Source of the DNA: Macrolepiota albuminosa
Taxonomy: Eukaryota > Basidiomycota > Agaricomycetes > Agaricales > Agaricaceae
DNA length: 64,000 bases
Assembly (NCBI GenBank): GCA_027475525.1
Contig: JAMWFC010000049.1
Coordinates: 745,297 to 809,296 of the forward strand
Reading direction: 5' to 3'
The position numbers and the translations under genes are program-made. The notes under the pieces were generated by a model. The model had not been told where the DNA came from and made no database searches. It saw nothing but the letters and a program-made list of their open reading frames with translations. Below, in pieces: positions 31,300-43,406 of this stretch (within the stretch, counting starts at the first letter, position 1; each line of letters opens with the position of its first letter).

Positions 31300-31742
31300 A
31301 TGTTTCCCTTAATAAAATTGCCATGTCATGCACCTAGAGTACTTGATGAAAAAGATTGCCCTCCGACGCATGTTGAGTTTTTACCTGAGGAATATCCAAA
31401 ATATTATAATACTTTATACTTTCCAAATTCTTCTAGTTTTGATTCTTCAAATTCTGTAATTGAATGGTTGACTAATGTTTTTAAAGATGAAAATTCCACA
31501 TCTTCCTACCTTGTCACTTACACAACAGGAATATTTACTGTATGCAATCTTGGAGAGAGAACATTTATTACTTTGGATTGTTACGATATTTGTTCTTCTT
31601 TTTTTCATCCTCGCAAATATTTTTCTTCATTTCGCACCTATCTGCACTATAAAAACCACCCCACATGGTTGTATTATACTCAAGATCATTATCTTGCATC
31701 TTTGAATGAACTTTCCTGTAAAGACTTAAAATCTGCATTTAA
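31300..31742 (+). CDS. Helitron protein N-terminus, cut by gap
   Basis: ATG 31300 opens MFPLIKLPCHAPRVLDEKDC and runs 147 codons to the N gap, ending LSCKDLKSAFN. The last 33 codons match copy 2 at 35061-35150, which goes on into the full Helitron frame; the middle part is deleted in copy 2. It therefore supplies the complete N-terminal region of the same protein. No motif of its own. Confidence 0.6.
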
Positions 31743-31842
31743 NNNNNNNNNNNNNNNNNNNNNNNNNNNNNNNNNNNNNNNNNNNNNNNNNNNNNNNNNN
31801 NNNNNNNNNNNNNNNNNNNNNNNNNNNNNNNNNNNNNNNNNN
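31743..31842. other. Assembly gap of 100 N
   Basis: Exactly 100 N bases. It separates copy 1 from copy 2 of the large repeat unit; copy 2 begins at the first base after the gap. Confidence 0.99.
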
Positions 31843-31916
31843 AATAAATTTATTATTAATGATCATCATATGTAAGACATAAATGATTGATAATAAAAGA
31901 AAGAGAAATATAATAA

Positions 31917-31997
31917 GAGTCGGTGACCGGCGCATGGGTCGCTACGACTTAAAATATTATTATCGTGGCGGCATACGTGTGAGCCGGTCCCCGACTC
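31917..31997. repeat. Hairpin-forming inverted repeat, copy 2
   Basis: Same arms as 28084-28164. Confidence 0.6.
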
Positions 31998-32107
31998 TTA
32001 CATGTTCCTTTTTCTTTTATTACTTGTATTTTATTAATTTTATTTATTGTATGTATGTACTCTTCTCTTCGTTCTTTATTTTCTTTATTACTTTATTATT
32101 ATATATG

Positions 32108-32261
32108 GTTATTACAGTAATTTATGTATAGATATGATCATGATAAATGATATGATATGATACATACATTGAGTGGTACGATACGTTATTACAGTAATTT
32201 ATGTATAGATATGATCATGATAAATGATATGATATGATACATACATTGAGTGGTACGATAC
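32108..32261. repeat. 77-bp tandem duplication 1
   Basis: Second copy starts 77 bp after the first (32108, 32185). One of thirteen with the same period. Confidence 0.95.
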
Positions 32262-32490
32262 AATATATATAATATATTATATAATAAAATAAATAAATAA
32301 ATAAATAAAATAAAATCTGTTTGAAAAAAAACATATAGCGGATTGTAATCGTGAAAAACAAAGTTAACTTACCTATGAAAAGAAAGTAATACTACCTATT
32401 GATGTATCGTTATTATTTTGTGTTGTAACATACGTGTACTCGTAATAAAATGAGTTCGAAGTAAACTTGAAGAGTAAAATGAAGACTTAC

Positions 32491-33638
32491 AACGATTTTC
32501 GAAGTTGTGTTGAAAATATGGCGTTGAGTTACGTGGTTGAGAACGACGTGCTTGACGATAATATTTTTCGCCGTCCAGCTGTATGAATCGCCTGAATACG
32601 CATAAGTGAACGCTTCATCAAGGTATTGATTGTCGTCGCTACGATGTACGTGAAAGGCGGCGACTAATCGTTGGTTCGTATTGAATCCTTTGAGGGTGAG
32701 GTGTCGCGTGCGCAGGTCGTGATGGGTATAAGAGCTGACATTAGAAAGATACAATATGTAAAAAAAAGCGCTAATATAAAGTAAAATAGAAAAACTCACC
32801 AAAATACTAGATTTTTGACGTTATAACTACTTAACACGTCGAGGTACCGTCTAGTGACAATGGTGAACTCAACATCCGCAATTTCTCTCATTTGTCTTCC
32901 GCTAAAGGAGTAGGGAGACGTGCGCAGGCGCCAACACTGTATATCATCAATGTGTGGAAGTTCAGACATGGATGTTGTGTGAAGACGTTGTTCAACATTA
33001 TACACCAAAAAAAAGTAAATGTATATGAAGTGATGTTGAGAGGAAATATCGACCGCGTACAGTTATTTTCGTATAAGTGAGTGAGTGTTCACTAAAGTCA
33101 TACTTAATGTCACTGAACATCTTGGTTGTTTTAGCAGGTTGGTATATATAAGGCTTCATTGCATAGTTGTTCGAGTAATACAATGGTTTTTCCATGGTCG
33201 CATTCGCAGAAAAGATTCGTTTCAAGCTGCATAGATCCATAGATTGAACAGGCTGAAGTCGTACTTACATTGTACTAATTGCCAGAATTTTACCTATCGA
33301 AACATTCTAGCTCGCAACGAGTAGTAATAAGTACCAAGTTGAACCACAGTGATTGATAGTGTTTGCCTCCAGTAGGTGTCCGTTGAGTGAGTACACGACA
33401 ACATAGACTGACGGTACCAGTTTGTTATAGCAGAAGAAGCGACGAGGATATAGCATTTCCAGAGTTGTGCAGTAACATGACCTATGAGCAAGCTAGCGGT
33501 AAGATAGTTTGAAATCGAAAATTTTAAGAAAAGACAGGGAGGAAAGAAAGAGACGTATGTATTACAAATAATGATGATGACTATATACAATAATAATAAT
33601 AATAAAATCATTATGTAATCGTTCGTGGGGACGGGCAC
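32491..33638 (-). CDS. Unrecognised multi-exon gene, copy 2
   Basis: Second copy of the gene at 28601-29748, with the same segments and the same intron signals (donor next to KNLVFW, acceptor before CSYTHH). Differences such as DPRTRH/DLRTRH, DTNQQ/NTNQR and DDNRY/DDNQY are single-base transitions; no added stop was seen within the compared exons. Family unknown. The two copies may be alleles placed in tandem rather than true paralogues. Confidence 0.4.
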
Positions 33639-33686
33639 TTACGTAATGGTTTGAAAACAAGAATGGTCAAAGGAATACCATCATGC

Positions 33687-33775
33687 ACTACGGGGGAGTC
33701 GAACCCGCCGCTTGTGCACAGTATAGAGAAATATCAATTTATAAATATTCCACTGAACTACAAGGGCTTACTATA
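33687..33775 (-). other. tRNA-like segment with A and B boxes, copy 2
   Basis: A box at 33760-33750 and B box at 33705-33695 (minus strand). Same character as copy 1. Confidence 0.4.
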
Positions 33776-35060
33776 AAGATATGATGTACAGAGAGATTGG
33801 TCAAAAGACAACATCACACGTCATTAGGTCGGAATATCGAATTTTGAACTTTCAGCTTTATACGCGTGATCTAACCATTATATATAAGAGTGAGAGAATA
33901 AGAGAATTACCATACCAGGAGTGTGCATAAAGCATTTCCTCAGGGTGAACACCTAAAAACAGACGGACTGTCTGTAAACTAGCGGGCTATGAGCTATGAG
34001 AACTAACCCCAAAGGGCAAAGTTTGTTAGTTGCAAATAGCTACCAAACAAGGTAACGCTCCTCCAAAAAAAAAAAAAAAAAAAAAGAGAATAAGAGAATT
34101 AAAAAAATAAAAAAATATATAAATATACAAAATTAATAATCTTTTACAAGGTCGAGTTCCCCTAGATTTACCCCAGATCATGTGATGTTTTAAAAGTTTC
34201 TATAAGGTTCCTTATTAGTGCTTGTATTGTCTCATTTACTTTTTTCAATCATTAGTAAATATTCACGACTTCAAACTTGTCTTTGTTACCATTGTCTGCT
34301 ACCGCTATTCAGACTATTTTGTCATATTGGTATGTTTTTCTTACTACTAGTGCTTTAATCCTTCATAATGTAATCATTTCCTGCCGCAGCGCTGTCTGCG
34401 AGCCTGTTATAGGTGTCGTCTTTATTCATTTCATGTCTGCCTATTGTAATCTCTGTCTGCTGTAGTGCTTGTTTTCTGTTGCAGTACGATTTTGTGCTGC
34501 CTGTTCACTGCTGTTCCTTGCTTGCTGCTTGTTTGACTACTATTTCACGCCGTGTGTTTCTTGCATTGCACTGTTGGCTATTCTGTAATCGCTTGTCCAC
34601 CACTAGTGCACGTCATCTGCTCATTTCTGTTCCAACAACGTTGTGTGTTTGCTACTTTCCTGTTCCACTTGTCCGTTGTGATTTCACCTGTCTGTGCTGT
34701 TTTCTATTGTTATTTTTTGTGTCATTTATATTTTTTATAGTATTGCTTTTCAAGTTTTACCTATGTGCGTTTTGTCTACTGTTTTTTTTCTTTAATTTTG
34801 CTTTCTTTTACTGATGCTGTTTTTTTAGTGGGTGTTGTAGTATCTTTTTTTATCTAGTCATCTATATTAGGTACTTGTGAAATCCCACTGAAATAAACGT
34901 GAACTCCCACCGAATTTTGTGTACTACCACTGAATTTTGTGTACTACCACTGAATTTTGTGCACTACCATTGAATTTTGTGTACTACCATTAAAATTAGT
35001 ACTCTCACATCATTACAGCATGTTTCCCTTAATAAAATTGCCATGTCATGTACCTAGAGT

Positions 35061-36531
35061 ACCACCTCACCTGGTTGTATTATACTCAAGATCATTATCT
35101 TGCATCTTTGAATGAACTTTCCTGTAAAGACTTAAAATCTGCATTTAATTCAGAATTAATTATGCCTAAATGTTGGAATAAGGAAGCTCTTGCTAGCACT
35201 ATTTTGTCTCACTTCTTGGAATATAGGCAGAAATGTCTTACTCTTACATCAAATCAAATAAATGAGCAGTTATCTTCTTTTTTTCCAGATTCTTCTTCTG
35301 AAATGCTGCCTAAACTTTTTTATAACATTGCTCTTCAGTTATTTGGTGAGAAAGTTTTGCACGCTTTACTAATCCCTGAAAATCCTTTGTTACATTACAA
35401 GAATTGTCAAATACATAAGCCTGTATTGCATCAGTTGTTGGAAAATACTGAGAACGATAATAATGTGAGCTTGTTACCTTCACAAACATTTTCAAAAAAA
35501 TCATTGCGTTCTATTTTAAAATGTATTCATCCTTCTCGCCGTCCTTCTTTTGCAAAATTACATAGTGAAATGGTAAAAGCTATTATTGAAAGCTTTCGCT
35601 CTCGGTGCAAAGCATTGATGTCTTGCAACATATCAGATATTCATCAATACATTACTTGCTTATTACCAACCTATACTATATTTCCTTCTGATTTTTTCAA
35701 GTCAGTGTGTTTGCTGTTAGAAATTGAATATAGTACTAATATATTTGTACATTTGACAACCAGCATAAAAGTTCGAAAGCAAAATAAAAAAAAAAAGAAA
35801 TTGAATATAGTACTAATATATTTGTACATTTGACAACCAGCATAAAAGTTCGAAAGCAAAATAAAAAAAAAAAAGAGCGAAATCTTCAAAAACAAATTAC
35901 AATTAGTATAAATGCAAAACATCAAAGTGAAATTATTTCTTCATGGCCAACTGTTCCTTCTGATAATCTTATTATGAACTATGCACATAAATATCATGAA
36001 GCAACAAATTGGATTATTCCTCTTATTTGTGCTGTATGTGCTCGTCAATGAGATAAGTCAGTCATTCAATCCATATCAATTAATTCCAGTAGTAATCTTT
36101 ATAATCTTAATTTATCTGTTCTAAAATTTTCTGATACTCGTTTCAATAATGATTTTATACATTTGCCTCAAAATTATGCTGGGTTGATGTTAGATGTTCA
36201 TGGTATTAAATTAAATCCAAATTTAATTCAAATTTGCAATGACTGTTATTCTGAATTGCGAAAGAAGCAGATTCCAAAATTTTCTTTAGTAAACAAGTTA
36301 TATCGTGGAAATTTACCACAAGAATTTGCAGATCTAACGTGGATTGAAGAAATGACATGTGCTGTTTATTGCAGTAGTGCATATGTTTCTCGTCTTTATC
36401 AATCATCAGATCCTAAGCAACCTCGAGTTTTTCATGGTAATACTTGTGCACATGACATGAATATTGTTTCAACTGCTAATCATCAGATCCTAAGCAACCT
36501 CGAGTTTTTCATGGTAATACTTGTGCACATG
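35061..36531 (+). pseudogene. Helitron protein, N-terminal region with DUF6570-like domain
   Basis: Frame resumes after the N-terminal deletion (WLYYTQDHYLASLNELSCKD). It continues through a region of unknown fold, a TGA at 36049-36051 (CARQ*DKSV), then LPQNYAGLMLDVHGIKLNPN, CNDCYSELRKKQIPKFSLVN, GNLPQEFADLTWIEEMTCAV and PKQPRVFHGNTCAHDMNIV. The last part resembles the domain that precedes the Helitron N-terminal domain in many fungal Helitrons (DUF6570). Two 77-bp duplications lie within (35720, 36401). Confidence 0.7.
35720..35873. repeat. 77-bp tandem duplication 2
   Basis: Copies start at 35720 and 35797, in the Helitron N-terminal region. Confidence 0.95.
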
Positions 36532-36554
36532 ACATGAATATTGTTTCAACTGCT
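36401..36554. repeat. 77-bp tandem duplication 3
   Basis: Perfect copies at 36401 and 36478; adds a frameshift to the Helitron frame. Confidence 0.95.
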
Positions 36555-37140
36555 TTGGTTCTTCCTCGAACTCCTGATTATATCAATGGATTATTATCTG
36601 TTGTATTTATTAGACCGGGTCAGTATAAAGATAAAGCAATGAGAAATATGTTTCGAGTTCGCAAACAAAAAATTTGGGACTTCCTTATTTGGTTAAAGAA
36701 TGTTGCTAAAAATCCCTTGTATCAGAACATTGAATTAGATAAAAGAATTGTAGATTTATATCCAAAAGATGCTGTTCTTCCAGGATTGGAGGATAGACTT
36801 CTACATGATACAGAACTTTCTGTTGAAAAAACTTTTGAAGAAGAGACAGCTGGTTTATCAGATCATCCTGCATTAGAAATATGCAAATCTAACACAGATG
36901 ATGAAGCTACTGTACTTTTAGAACGTATGGGGGTTTCAGATCCTGAAAGTGTGAAAATCCAAGGTTCTTCTTTGACTGCATCAGCTTTGCGAACTCTTGT
37001 ATCAAATAATAATAAATTTAATAATGAACAACCTGATCTTATAATATATAAAGGAAATAATAAAATTAATGAATATAATAACCCGGTTTTATTTCCTGGT
37101 ATGTTTCCAACCTTATTTCCTTATGGATGTGGTGGTTTTG

Positions 37141-37294
37141 ATGATCCTAGTCGACCAACACCACTTAGTATGCAACTTCATGTAAATTATCTTATAGATC
37201 TAGCAGATCATGCTTTTATGATCCTAGTCGACCAACACCCCTTAGTATGCAACTTCATGTAAATTATCTTATAGATCTAGCAGATCATGCTTTT
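37141..37294. repeat. 77-bp tandem duplication 4
   Basis: Copies at 37141 and 37218 with one mismatch. Confidence 0.95.
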
Positions 37295-38013
37295 TGTTAT
37301 CATTATTCTTTTATATTTGTAGCTTTAAATATAATGCAGCGCAGAACTGCCCATTTTTATACAAGTTTACATGTAAAAAGCTCACGGTTTAAAGCTATTG
37401 CAGAAAAATTGACTTCAATCTCTTCTGAAACTCTTCTTTCTGTAGCAAATCAATTAGAAAAAGATTATAATTATCAATCACTTTCAGATGACAAAAAACA
37501 AGTATTTACTCTTCTTAATGAAGTTAATACTATTGCTTCTCATGTGCCTGGTTCTCAAGCATCAAAAATAAGATGTCGGAATGAAATTCGAAATTACTCA
37601 GGATATTTTGGAATGCCTATACTTTATTTTACCGCGAATCCGAGTGCAATACATAGCCCTATTTTTCAACTTATGTATGGTGATACTACTATTAATCTTG
37701 ATGACCAGTTTCCACTTATTGTTGATAGTACTACAAAAGCTTTGAGATTAGCAAAAGATCCTGTTGCTGCAGCTGACTTTTTTTATTTTTCTATTCAATG
37801 TATGTTTCAATATCTTTTTGGGTGGGATTTTGAAAAAGGCAAAAGTTTTTCAGAGGGTGGCATTTTAGGACATCTTGCTGCATTTTATGGATCTAATGAA
37901 TTGACCAAAAGAGGACAATGGCATGCACACTTTCTTATATGGCTTATTGGTGCACCTAATCCTTCTGATATTCATATAAAACTTAAAACCGAAGCTGGTT
38001 ATGCTCAAAAGCT

Positions 38014-38167
38014 ATTTCAATTTTTTGAAAATATTATTCATCATCATCTTCCTAATATTGAAATAGAAATCGATCCAAAATATGAACCACATTTCAATTT
38101 TTTGAAAATATTATTCATCATCATCTTCCTAATATTGAAATAGAAATTGATCCAAAATATGAACCAC
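38014..38167. repeat. 77-bp tandem duplication 5
   Basis: Copies at 38014 and 38091 with one C/T difference. Confidence 0.95.
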
Positions 38168-39330
38168 GAATCGAAAGACCTCCTCATGTACCATCTTTAA
38201 GATCTGATGAAGATATTCAAGATTGGAAAGATTTGCTTGATGTAGAAATTAAAAAATGCGGAGAAGCTCTTCAACGTCATAATTGTAGAGCTGTTTGCCA
38301 CAAATTTGGAAATGATAATAAGTGTCGCTTTCGATTTCCACATGATTTTGTTCCTGAATCTAAATTTGATCCAAATACAAATTCTATTTATTTACTTTGT
38401 CAAGATCCTACTGTGAATTATTTTAATCCAATTATTCTTGTATATTGTCGCCATAATCATGATTTAAAATGTATATTATCCGGAAAAGCAGCTAAAGCAG
38501 CGATGTTTTATATTACCGACTATATTACAAAGTTAGATCTAAAAACTTATCAAATGTTGTCTCTTCTATCTCGAACAGTTCTTAACATGAAAGATACTAT
38601 AGATTCTTCAAGTTCTAAAGCTAAATCCAAATTGCTTCTTCATAAATGTTTATCTCAACTAACTAAGCAACAACAAATACATGCTCAACAAGCAGCTTGG
38701 TATATTCGGGGTCGAGGTGATAGTTTTTCTTCTCATAAAACAACACCAATGTTATCAAATCTTTTACTTTATTATGTTAAAACTTCTATCAATGCTATGA
38801 AAAATACAAATGAAAAAAATGAAGATTGTAGTGATGAAGAAAACGATATTGAACCTATATCATTAAAAATTAGTGTAGATATTAATGGAAATCTTTTAAA
38901 AGCAACTCAGATAGATGATTATATTTATCGTGATTCAGACTTGTCTAATATCTGCTTTTATACTTTTGTTCAGTGTTTTCGAAGAGAGCTTATAAGTACT
39001 TCAAAATATAAAGGTACTAATACTATACGATTAGGTGCGTATAAACGCTGGAGACTGAAAAGTCCACATCCTTTATGTGATACTCATGATTTAGTAGAGC
39101 ATACTAATTTTGAGCGTGGAGATGGTTCTAAGCTACTTATACCTTATTTAATTGGAACAAGTATTCCTCGATCTACTCATTCTGATTATAGTATTTTTAT
39201 GCTTGCTCATTTTAAACCTTTTAGTGATGTTGAACCTTTACTTCTTTCACATGAAAATCCTGATGATGTATTCAGTATGTATAATTTTACTGAAATGTCT
39301 AGAAATATTATGAAAAATTGGGATGCTATT

Positions 39331-39484
39331 TATGAATGTGAGGATGAAAGAGATGCTGAGAGACTTCAAAAAAAAGAACAAGCTTTGAAAGAATCAAAAG
39401 TATTCATTATGAATGTGAGGATAAAAGAGATGCTGAGAGACTTCAAAAAAAAGAACAAGCTTTGAAAGAATCAAAAGTATTCAG
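39331..39484. repeat. 77-bp tandem duplication 6
   Basis: Copies at 39331 and 39408 with one G/A difference. Confidence 0.95.
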
Positions 39485-41500
39485 GAACTAGCAGCTTCTT
39501 CAAATGATACTTTATTTATTCCAGAAAACTCAGGTCAAGTAGTTCAAAAAGATTTTCAATTAAATCAAGAACTTCTCAGACTTCAAGCAAGTGAATGGTT
39601 CTTAGTCGATGCAGAAGTTAATAAAAAAATAGACACTTCTGTATTATTACCTGCCGTAAACATTAGTAATTTAAAGATTTGGAAAAGAGAAGTCAAACTA
39701 CAAGAAGAATCTTTAAAATCTCAACGAAGGAACATTCTGGATCCTTTAAATCAGACAGCAATTATCAACAATGCATCTGAAACCGAATTAGTTTCTACTT
39801 TACCTAATATAAAATATTTATCTTCTGCTAATATATCATCAAATGCACCTACACCTCAAACAAAAAGTTTAAATAACATTAATAATTTACACTTTGAAAG
39901 CCGTAACAATCTGATCGAGCGCATCATTTCAGAAGAAACTTTAAATGAAAAACAATCAATTGCGTTTAAAATTATTTCTAAAGCTTTTTTCAAATATATC
40001 GATGATGAAGCAGCCGGCATAAATAATGTTTTATCACCAAATTATCAACCTTATTTGCGCCTTCATCTTTCAGGACCTGGTGGTACTGGAAAGACTCATG
40101 TTGTTAAAGCCGTACAAAGAGTTATGGAAGTTTATCAATGCAAACAAAGATTGCGCTTTTTAGCACCAAGCGGTACTGCAGCTGCACTTATTGATGGATT
40201 AACTATCCATAAAGGTCTATCTATCAAAGTTCAGAAAAAAAATAAAGGAAAAGGTAATCGAATACCTGGTGATTCTAAAGAAGATTATTCTGTTATAATG
40301 ACCGTTGCTGAAAAAAGTAATCTTTTTGAAGAATTTAAAAATGTTATAATGCTTCTTATTGATGAAGTATCTCTGCTTAGCTGTCATTTATTATCAGATG
40401 TAGATTGCTCTTTACGAATAGTAAAAGGTAATAATGAACCATTTGGTGGAATTTTGGTCATTTTTTCAGGTGATTTTTATCAATATCCACCTGTTGGAGG
40501 AACTCCTTTGTATAAACCTGTAACAAATTCTACTAATATGTCTTCTCAGCAATTATCGACTCGTCTTGGTCGGTTAGTATGGAAATCGGTCACTGAAGTA
40601 ATAAACTTGGAAGAGCAACAGCGCATGAAAAAAGATCCTGAATATGCTGCAGCTGTTTTACGGTTGCGAAAGAGAAAATGCACAGAGGAAGATGTTGAGT
40701 TATTCAACAGTTGAGTGATTAAATCTTTTGAAAATCCAGATGGATTAAATATGAGTTGTAATAATAGACAACATTCAACTGCAATAGTGCAAACTAACGA
40801 TCTTTGTCAGGCTATAAATTTTCAAAAAGCAAAATCCATTGTTCAAGGTAACATTGATATTTGTGCTGCGAATGACACAGTTAAAAAAAAAACAATATCA
40901 GAACCTGCTAGATCTGAACTTTTAAAACTGAATGTTTCTAAGTTTGCTAGTGAAGGCGCTTTACCTGGTTTTCTTCCTTTATATATAGGAATGCCTGTTG
41001 TTCTGCGCAATCGAAATCTATCTACTGAATTAGGTATTACGAATGGTGCTCATGGAATATTGAAGAAATATGACATTGAAACTTGTTCATCCGGTTATAC
41101 TTATTGTACTGGTGCGATTATTGAATTTATGGAATATTGAAGAAATATGACATTGAAACTTGTTCATCCGGTTATACTTATTGTACTGGTGCGATTATTG
41201 AATTTCAAGAAGCAAAGTATCTCTTTCAAATCTACCTAATCAGTATTTTCCAATTGAACCTCTATCCTGGAAATTTCAACATTTAGTACAATTAGATAAA
41301 AATAATGAAAAGCAAAAAATATCAATCATGCGCTATCAATTGCCTTTTCAACCTGCTTTTGCTATTACAGGACATGCTGCACAAGGAACAAGTCTTCCGC
41401 ATATTTTAGGTTGGTTACATCTTGGAGGTTTCGCTGCCTATGTAACAGCATCTAGAGCTACTACTCGCGAAGGTCTAGCTATAGTTCAAAAAGTCACTTT
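39478..41500 (+). pseudogene. Helitron Pif1-type helicase region
   Basis: A linker (LAASSNDTLFIPENSGQVV) leads to a SF1B helicase: Walker A LSGPGGTGKTH at about 40070, LAPSGTAA, Walker B LLIDEVSLLS near 40355, FSGDFYQYPPVGG, LPLYIGMPVVLRNRN, and motif VI region AITGHAAQGTSLPHI with YVTASRATTREGLAI. It unwinds DNA at the donor site. A TGA at 40712 (FNS*VIK) and one-base shifts near 39475 and 41215 break it, besides the duplication at 41052. Confidence 0.85.
41052..41205. repeat. 77-bp tandem duplication 7
   Basis: Copies at 41052 and 41129. Confidence 0.95.
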
Positions 41501-41991
41501 AAAAGATCTCAATCGAAAGTTGCCATCTGACTTAATTATTGAGACACAAAGGCATGAAATTATGGAGCACAATACACTTATTAGACATGGATTTAAGAAG
41601 GGTTTTATTAGAGTTGTACCTGATCCTGAAGGTGAGGATAAACATTTAAGCAAATACTCAAATATTAATATTAAATTATCTACTTATTCTCAACGATATT
41701 CTGATAATATTCAAAATACTCAAGATCAGTGCGAAAGAAAAGTAGATGCAGACAATAATAATAAAAGCAAAAAGAGATCTGCATCACGTAATTCATGCCG
41801 TGATTTTACCTTGCACAAAAAATTAAAGTTAGATTTTGATGAAAGTACTAATTCTATATGGCATGTTATTTCGAAAGGATGCTCATGGGATAGTATAAAT
41901 TGGTCATGTGCCTATGATTCTACACTCATGTCTTTTTATTGCACTTATCTCCAAATGAATAATGAAGATCAAAATATTTGGAGCTGCTCTA

Positions 41992-42145
41992 ATGAAACTT
42001 GCAACATTCTAAGTGATTTATTTGCAAAACATATTAGTTTAAGCTATAATATTGATGATATCTGCAATATGAAACTTGCAACATTCTAAGTGATTTATTT
42101 GCAAAACATATTAGTTTAAGCTATAATATTGATGATATCTGCAAT
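41992..42145. repeat. 77-bp tandem duplication 8
   Basis: Copies at 41992 and 42069. Confidence 0.95.
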
Positions 42146-42259
42146 GAATTCGCAAATATCTTTATTATAAAAATCCAATAAAGTTTCCATTAATTGGACC
42201 TACTTTAATAAGCGCTACAGATATTGTTGACTTAATTTTTTTCGCTCCTAATATAGTTC

Positions 42260-42413
42260 AAAAAATGATTTATCATATATCATGCCCTTCCTGCCAATTT
42301 CTTTTAGAAGCAACTATTGACTTGCATCACATAGGTAAAAAATGATTTATCATATATCATGCCCTTCCTGCCAATTTCTTTTAGAAGCAACTATTGACTT
42401 GCATCACATAGGT
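42260..42413. repeat. 77-bp tandem duplication 9
   Basis: Copies at 42260 and 42337. Confidence 0.95.
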
Positions 42414-43078
42414 CACTGTACAAATCCTACCGTATGGTCTAATTATGGAATTCAAGGAGACACTGAGGCAACCACTCAGCAATGGTTAAATGCCTTTATT
42501 ACAGCAGGTAAAAAGGCACGCTTCCATAGAAGCTGCAACAATTATGAAAAATGGACTAGCTAATCATTCACACATATGTTCTGCTATTCCAAGTGAAAAA
42601 ATACTTTATGCCCCAGCTCCTTTAATAATTCGACTTGATTTAGATTATATAGATGGATTTGCTACTAAAATAATTCCTATTGTATGCTTGCCAACTCAGA
42701 CAGGTTTACAGCAATATAGTGTGCGAGCTATTATCTACCAAGGTTATAATCATTTTACAGCTCGTCTTTTTGATAATAACTCTGTCTGGAGCTACGATGG
42801 AGCTGCTTACAATGGTAGTATTGTTAAGGAAAACAACTGCATTAATTTGGAGATTTTTAATGGTAGACAGCAACATATTGTAATCTATGCAAAAATATAG
42901 TAGTATGAGCGCCACGAATATCTAGATTAAGCGGTTGCCACATAGTCTATGAAAGGCTAGTAATACGCACTTCAGCCGTCTATCTACCGTCACTGCTGGT
43001 ACCAGATTGTGTTTCCATTGGAAAAATTAGAAAAGAAAGCTGTCATGCAATTTCCAATGTGCCAATTTTCAAAAGAAA

Positions 43079-43232
43079 AAGGCACTTTCCTTTGTTGAAT
43101 GACTTTTTTTGTGGGAAATTAGTACATCAGAAAAATAGCATAACAGCTTTCTTTTAAGGCACTTTCCTTTGTTGAATGACTTTTTTTGTGGGAAATTAGT
43201 ACATCAGAAAAATAGCATAACAGCTTTCTTTA
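43079..43232. repeat. 77-bp tandem duplication 10
   Basis: Copies at 43079 and 43156, last base differing. Confidence 0.95.
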
Positions 43233-43252
43233 CACTTTTTTCACTGGAAACA

Positions 43253-43406
43253 CTTTCCAGTATCAGCAGTGCGTGCGAAGATAATAAAATAATTACGTAA
43301 TCGTTCGTCCGGACGAACGTTTATGTAATCTTTCCAGTATCAGCAATGCGTGCGAAGATAATAAAATAATTACGTAATCGTTCGTCTGGACGAACGTTTA
43401 TGTAAT
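43253..43406. repeat. 77-bp tandem duplication 11
   Basis: Copies at 43253 and 43330; each includes a GTCCGGAC/GTCTGGAC palindrome. Confidence 0.95.

Larger units (their letters stand above)
28010..31742. repeat. Large repeat unit, copy 1 (up to assembly gap)
   Basis: AT-rich unit homologous to 31843-35150. It includes a hairpin, an unrecognised minus-strand gene, a tRNA-like segment and the start of a Helitron. Copy 1 has about 600 bp (30121-30720) absent from copy 2 and carries the full Helitron N-terminus. Identity to copy 2 is high, with mostly transition differences. Confidence 0.85.
31843..35150. repeat. Large repeat unit, copy 2
   Basis: Homologous to 28010-31742. It lacks the 600-bp segment, has an A-rich run near 34068-34085 instead, and has lost about 330 bp of the Helitron N-terminus near 35062. 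It continues into the main Helitron coding region. Confidence 0.85.
36534..39465 (+). pseudogene. Helitron Rep (HUH endonuclease) region
   Basis: Contains LFPGMFPTLFPYGCGGFDD, TAHFYTSLHVKSSRF, NYSGYFGMPILYFTANPSAI and GWDFEKGKSF, all typical of the Helitron N-terminal domain. The HUH metal site is RGQWHAHFLIWL (His-x-His near 37920) and the tyrosine motif is MFYITDYITKLDLK (Tyr-x3-Tyr near 38510). It nicks and joins single strands in rolling-circle transposition. Frames change at the 77-bp duplications at 37141, 38014 and 39331 exactly as expected from adding 77 bases. Confidence 0.85.
41880..42898 (+). pseudogene. Helitron C-terminal domain, possibly cysteine peptidase-like
   Basis: After a basic, Ser/Asn-rich linker the frame gives NWSCAYDSTLMSFYCTYLQ and, nearer the end, YQGYNHFTARLFDNNSVWSYDGAAYNG. 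A Cys in a C-x-Y/N-D/N-S-x-L setting followed by a G-x-x-H-F-T-A and W-x-Y-D segment recalls papain-fold deubiquitinases (USP type). Some Helitrons carry OTU peptidase domains, so a peptidase at the end would not be unheard of. The middle is broken by duplications at 41992 and 42260. Assignment is tentative. Confidence 0.4.

Noticed and set aside
34880..35000. Short tandem repeats with TGTACTACCA and GAATTTTG words as a regulatory array
   Set aside because: A simple AT-rich minisatellite of about 24 bp, present with fewer units in copy 1; no evidence of function.
36401..36554. 77-bp repeats as target-site duplications or minisatellites
   Set aside because: There is no inserted element between copies, sequences are unrelated from site to site, and the period is always 77; an assembly overlap explains this better.
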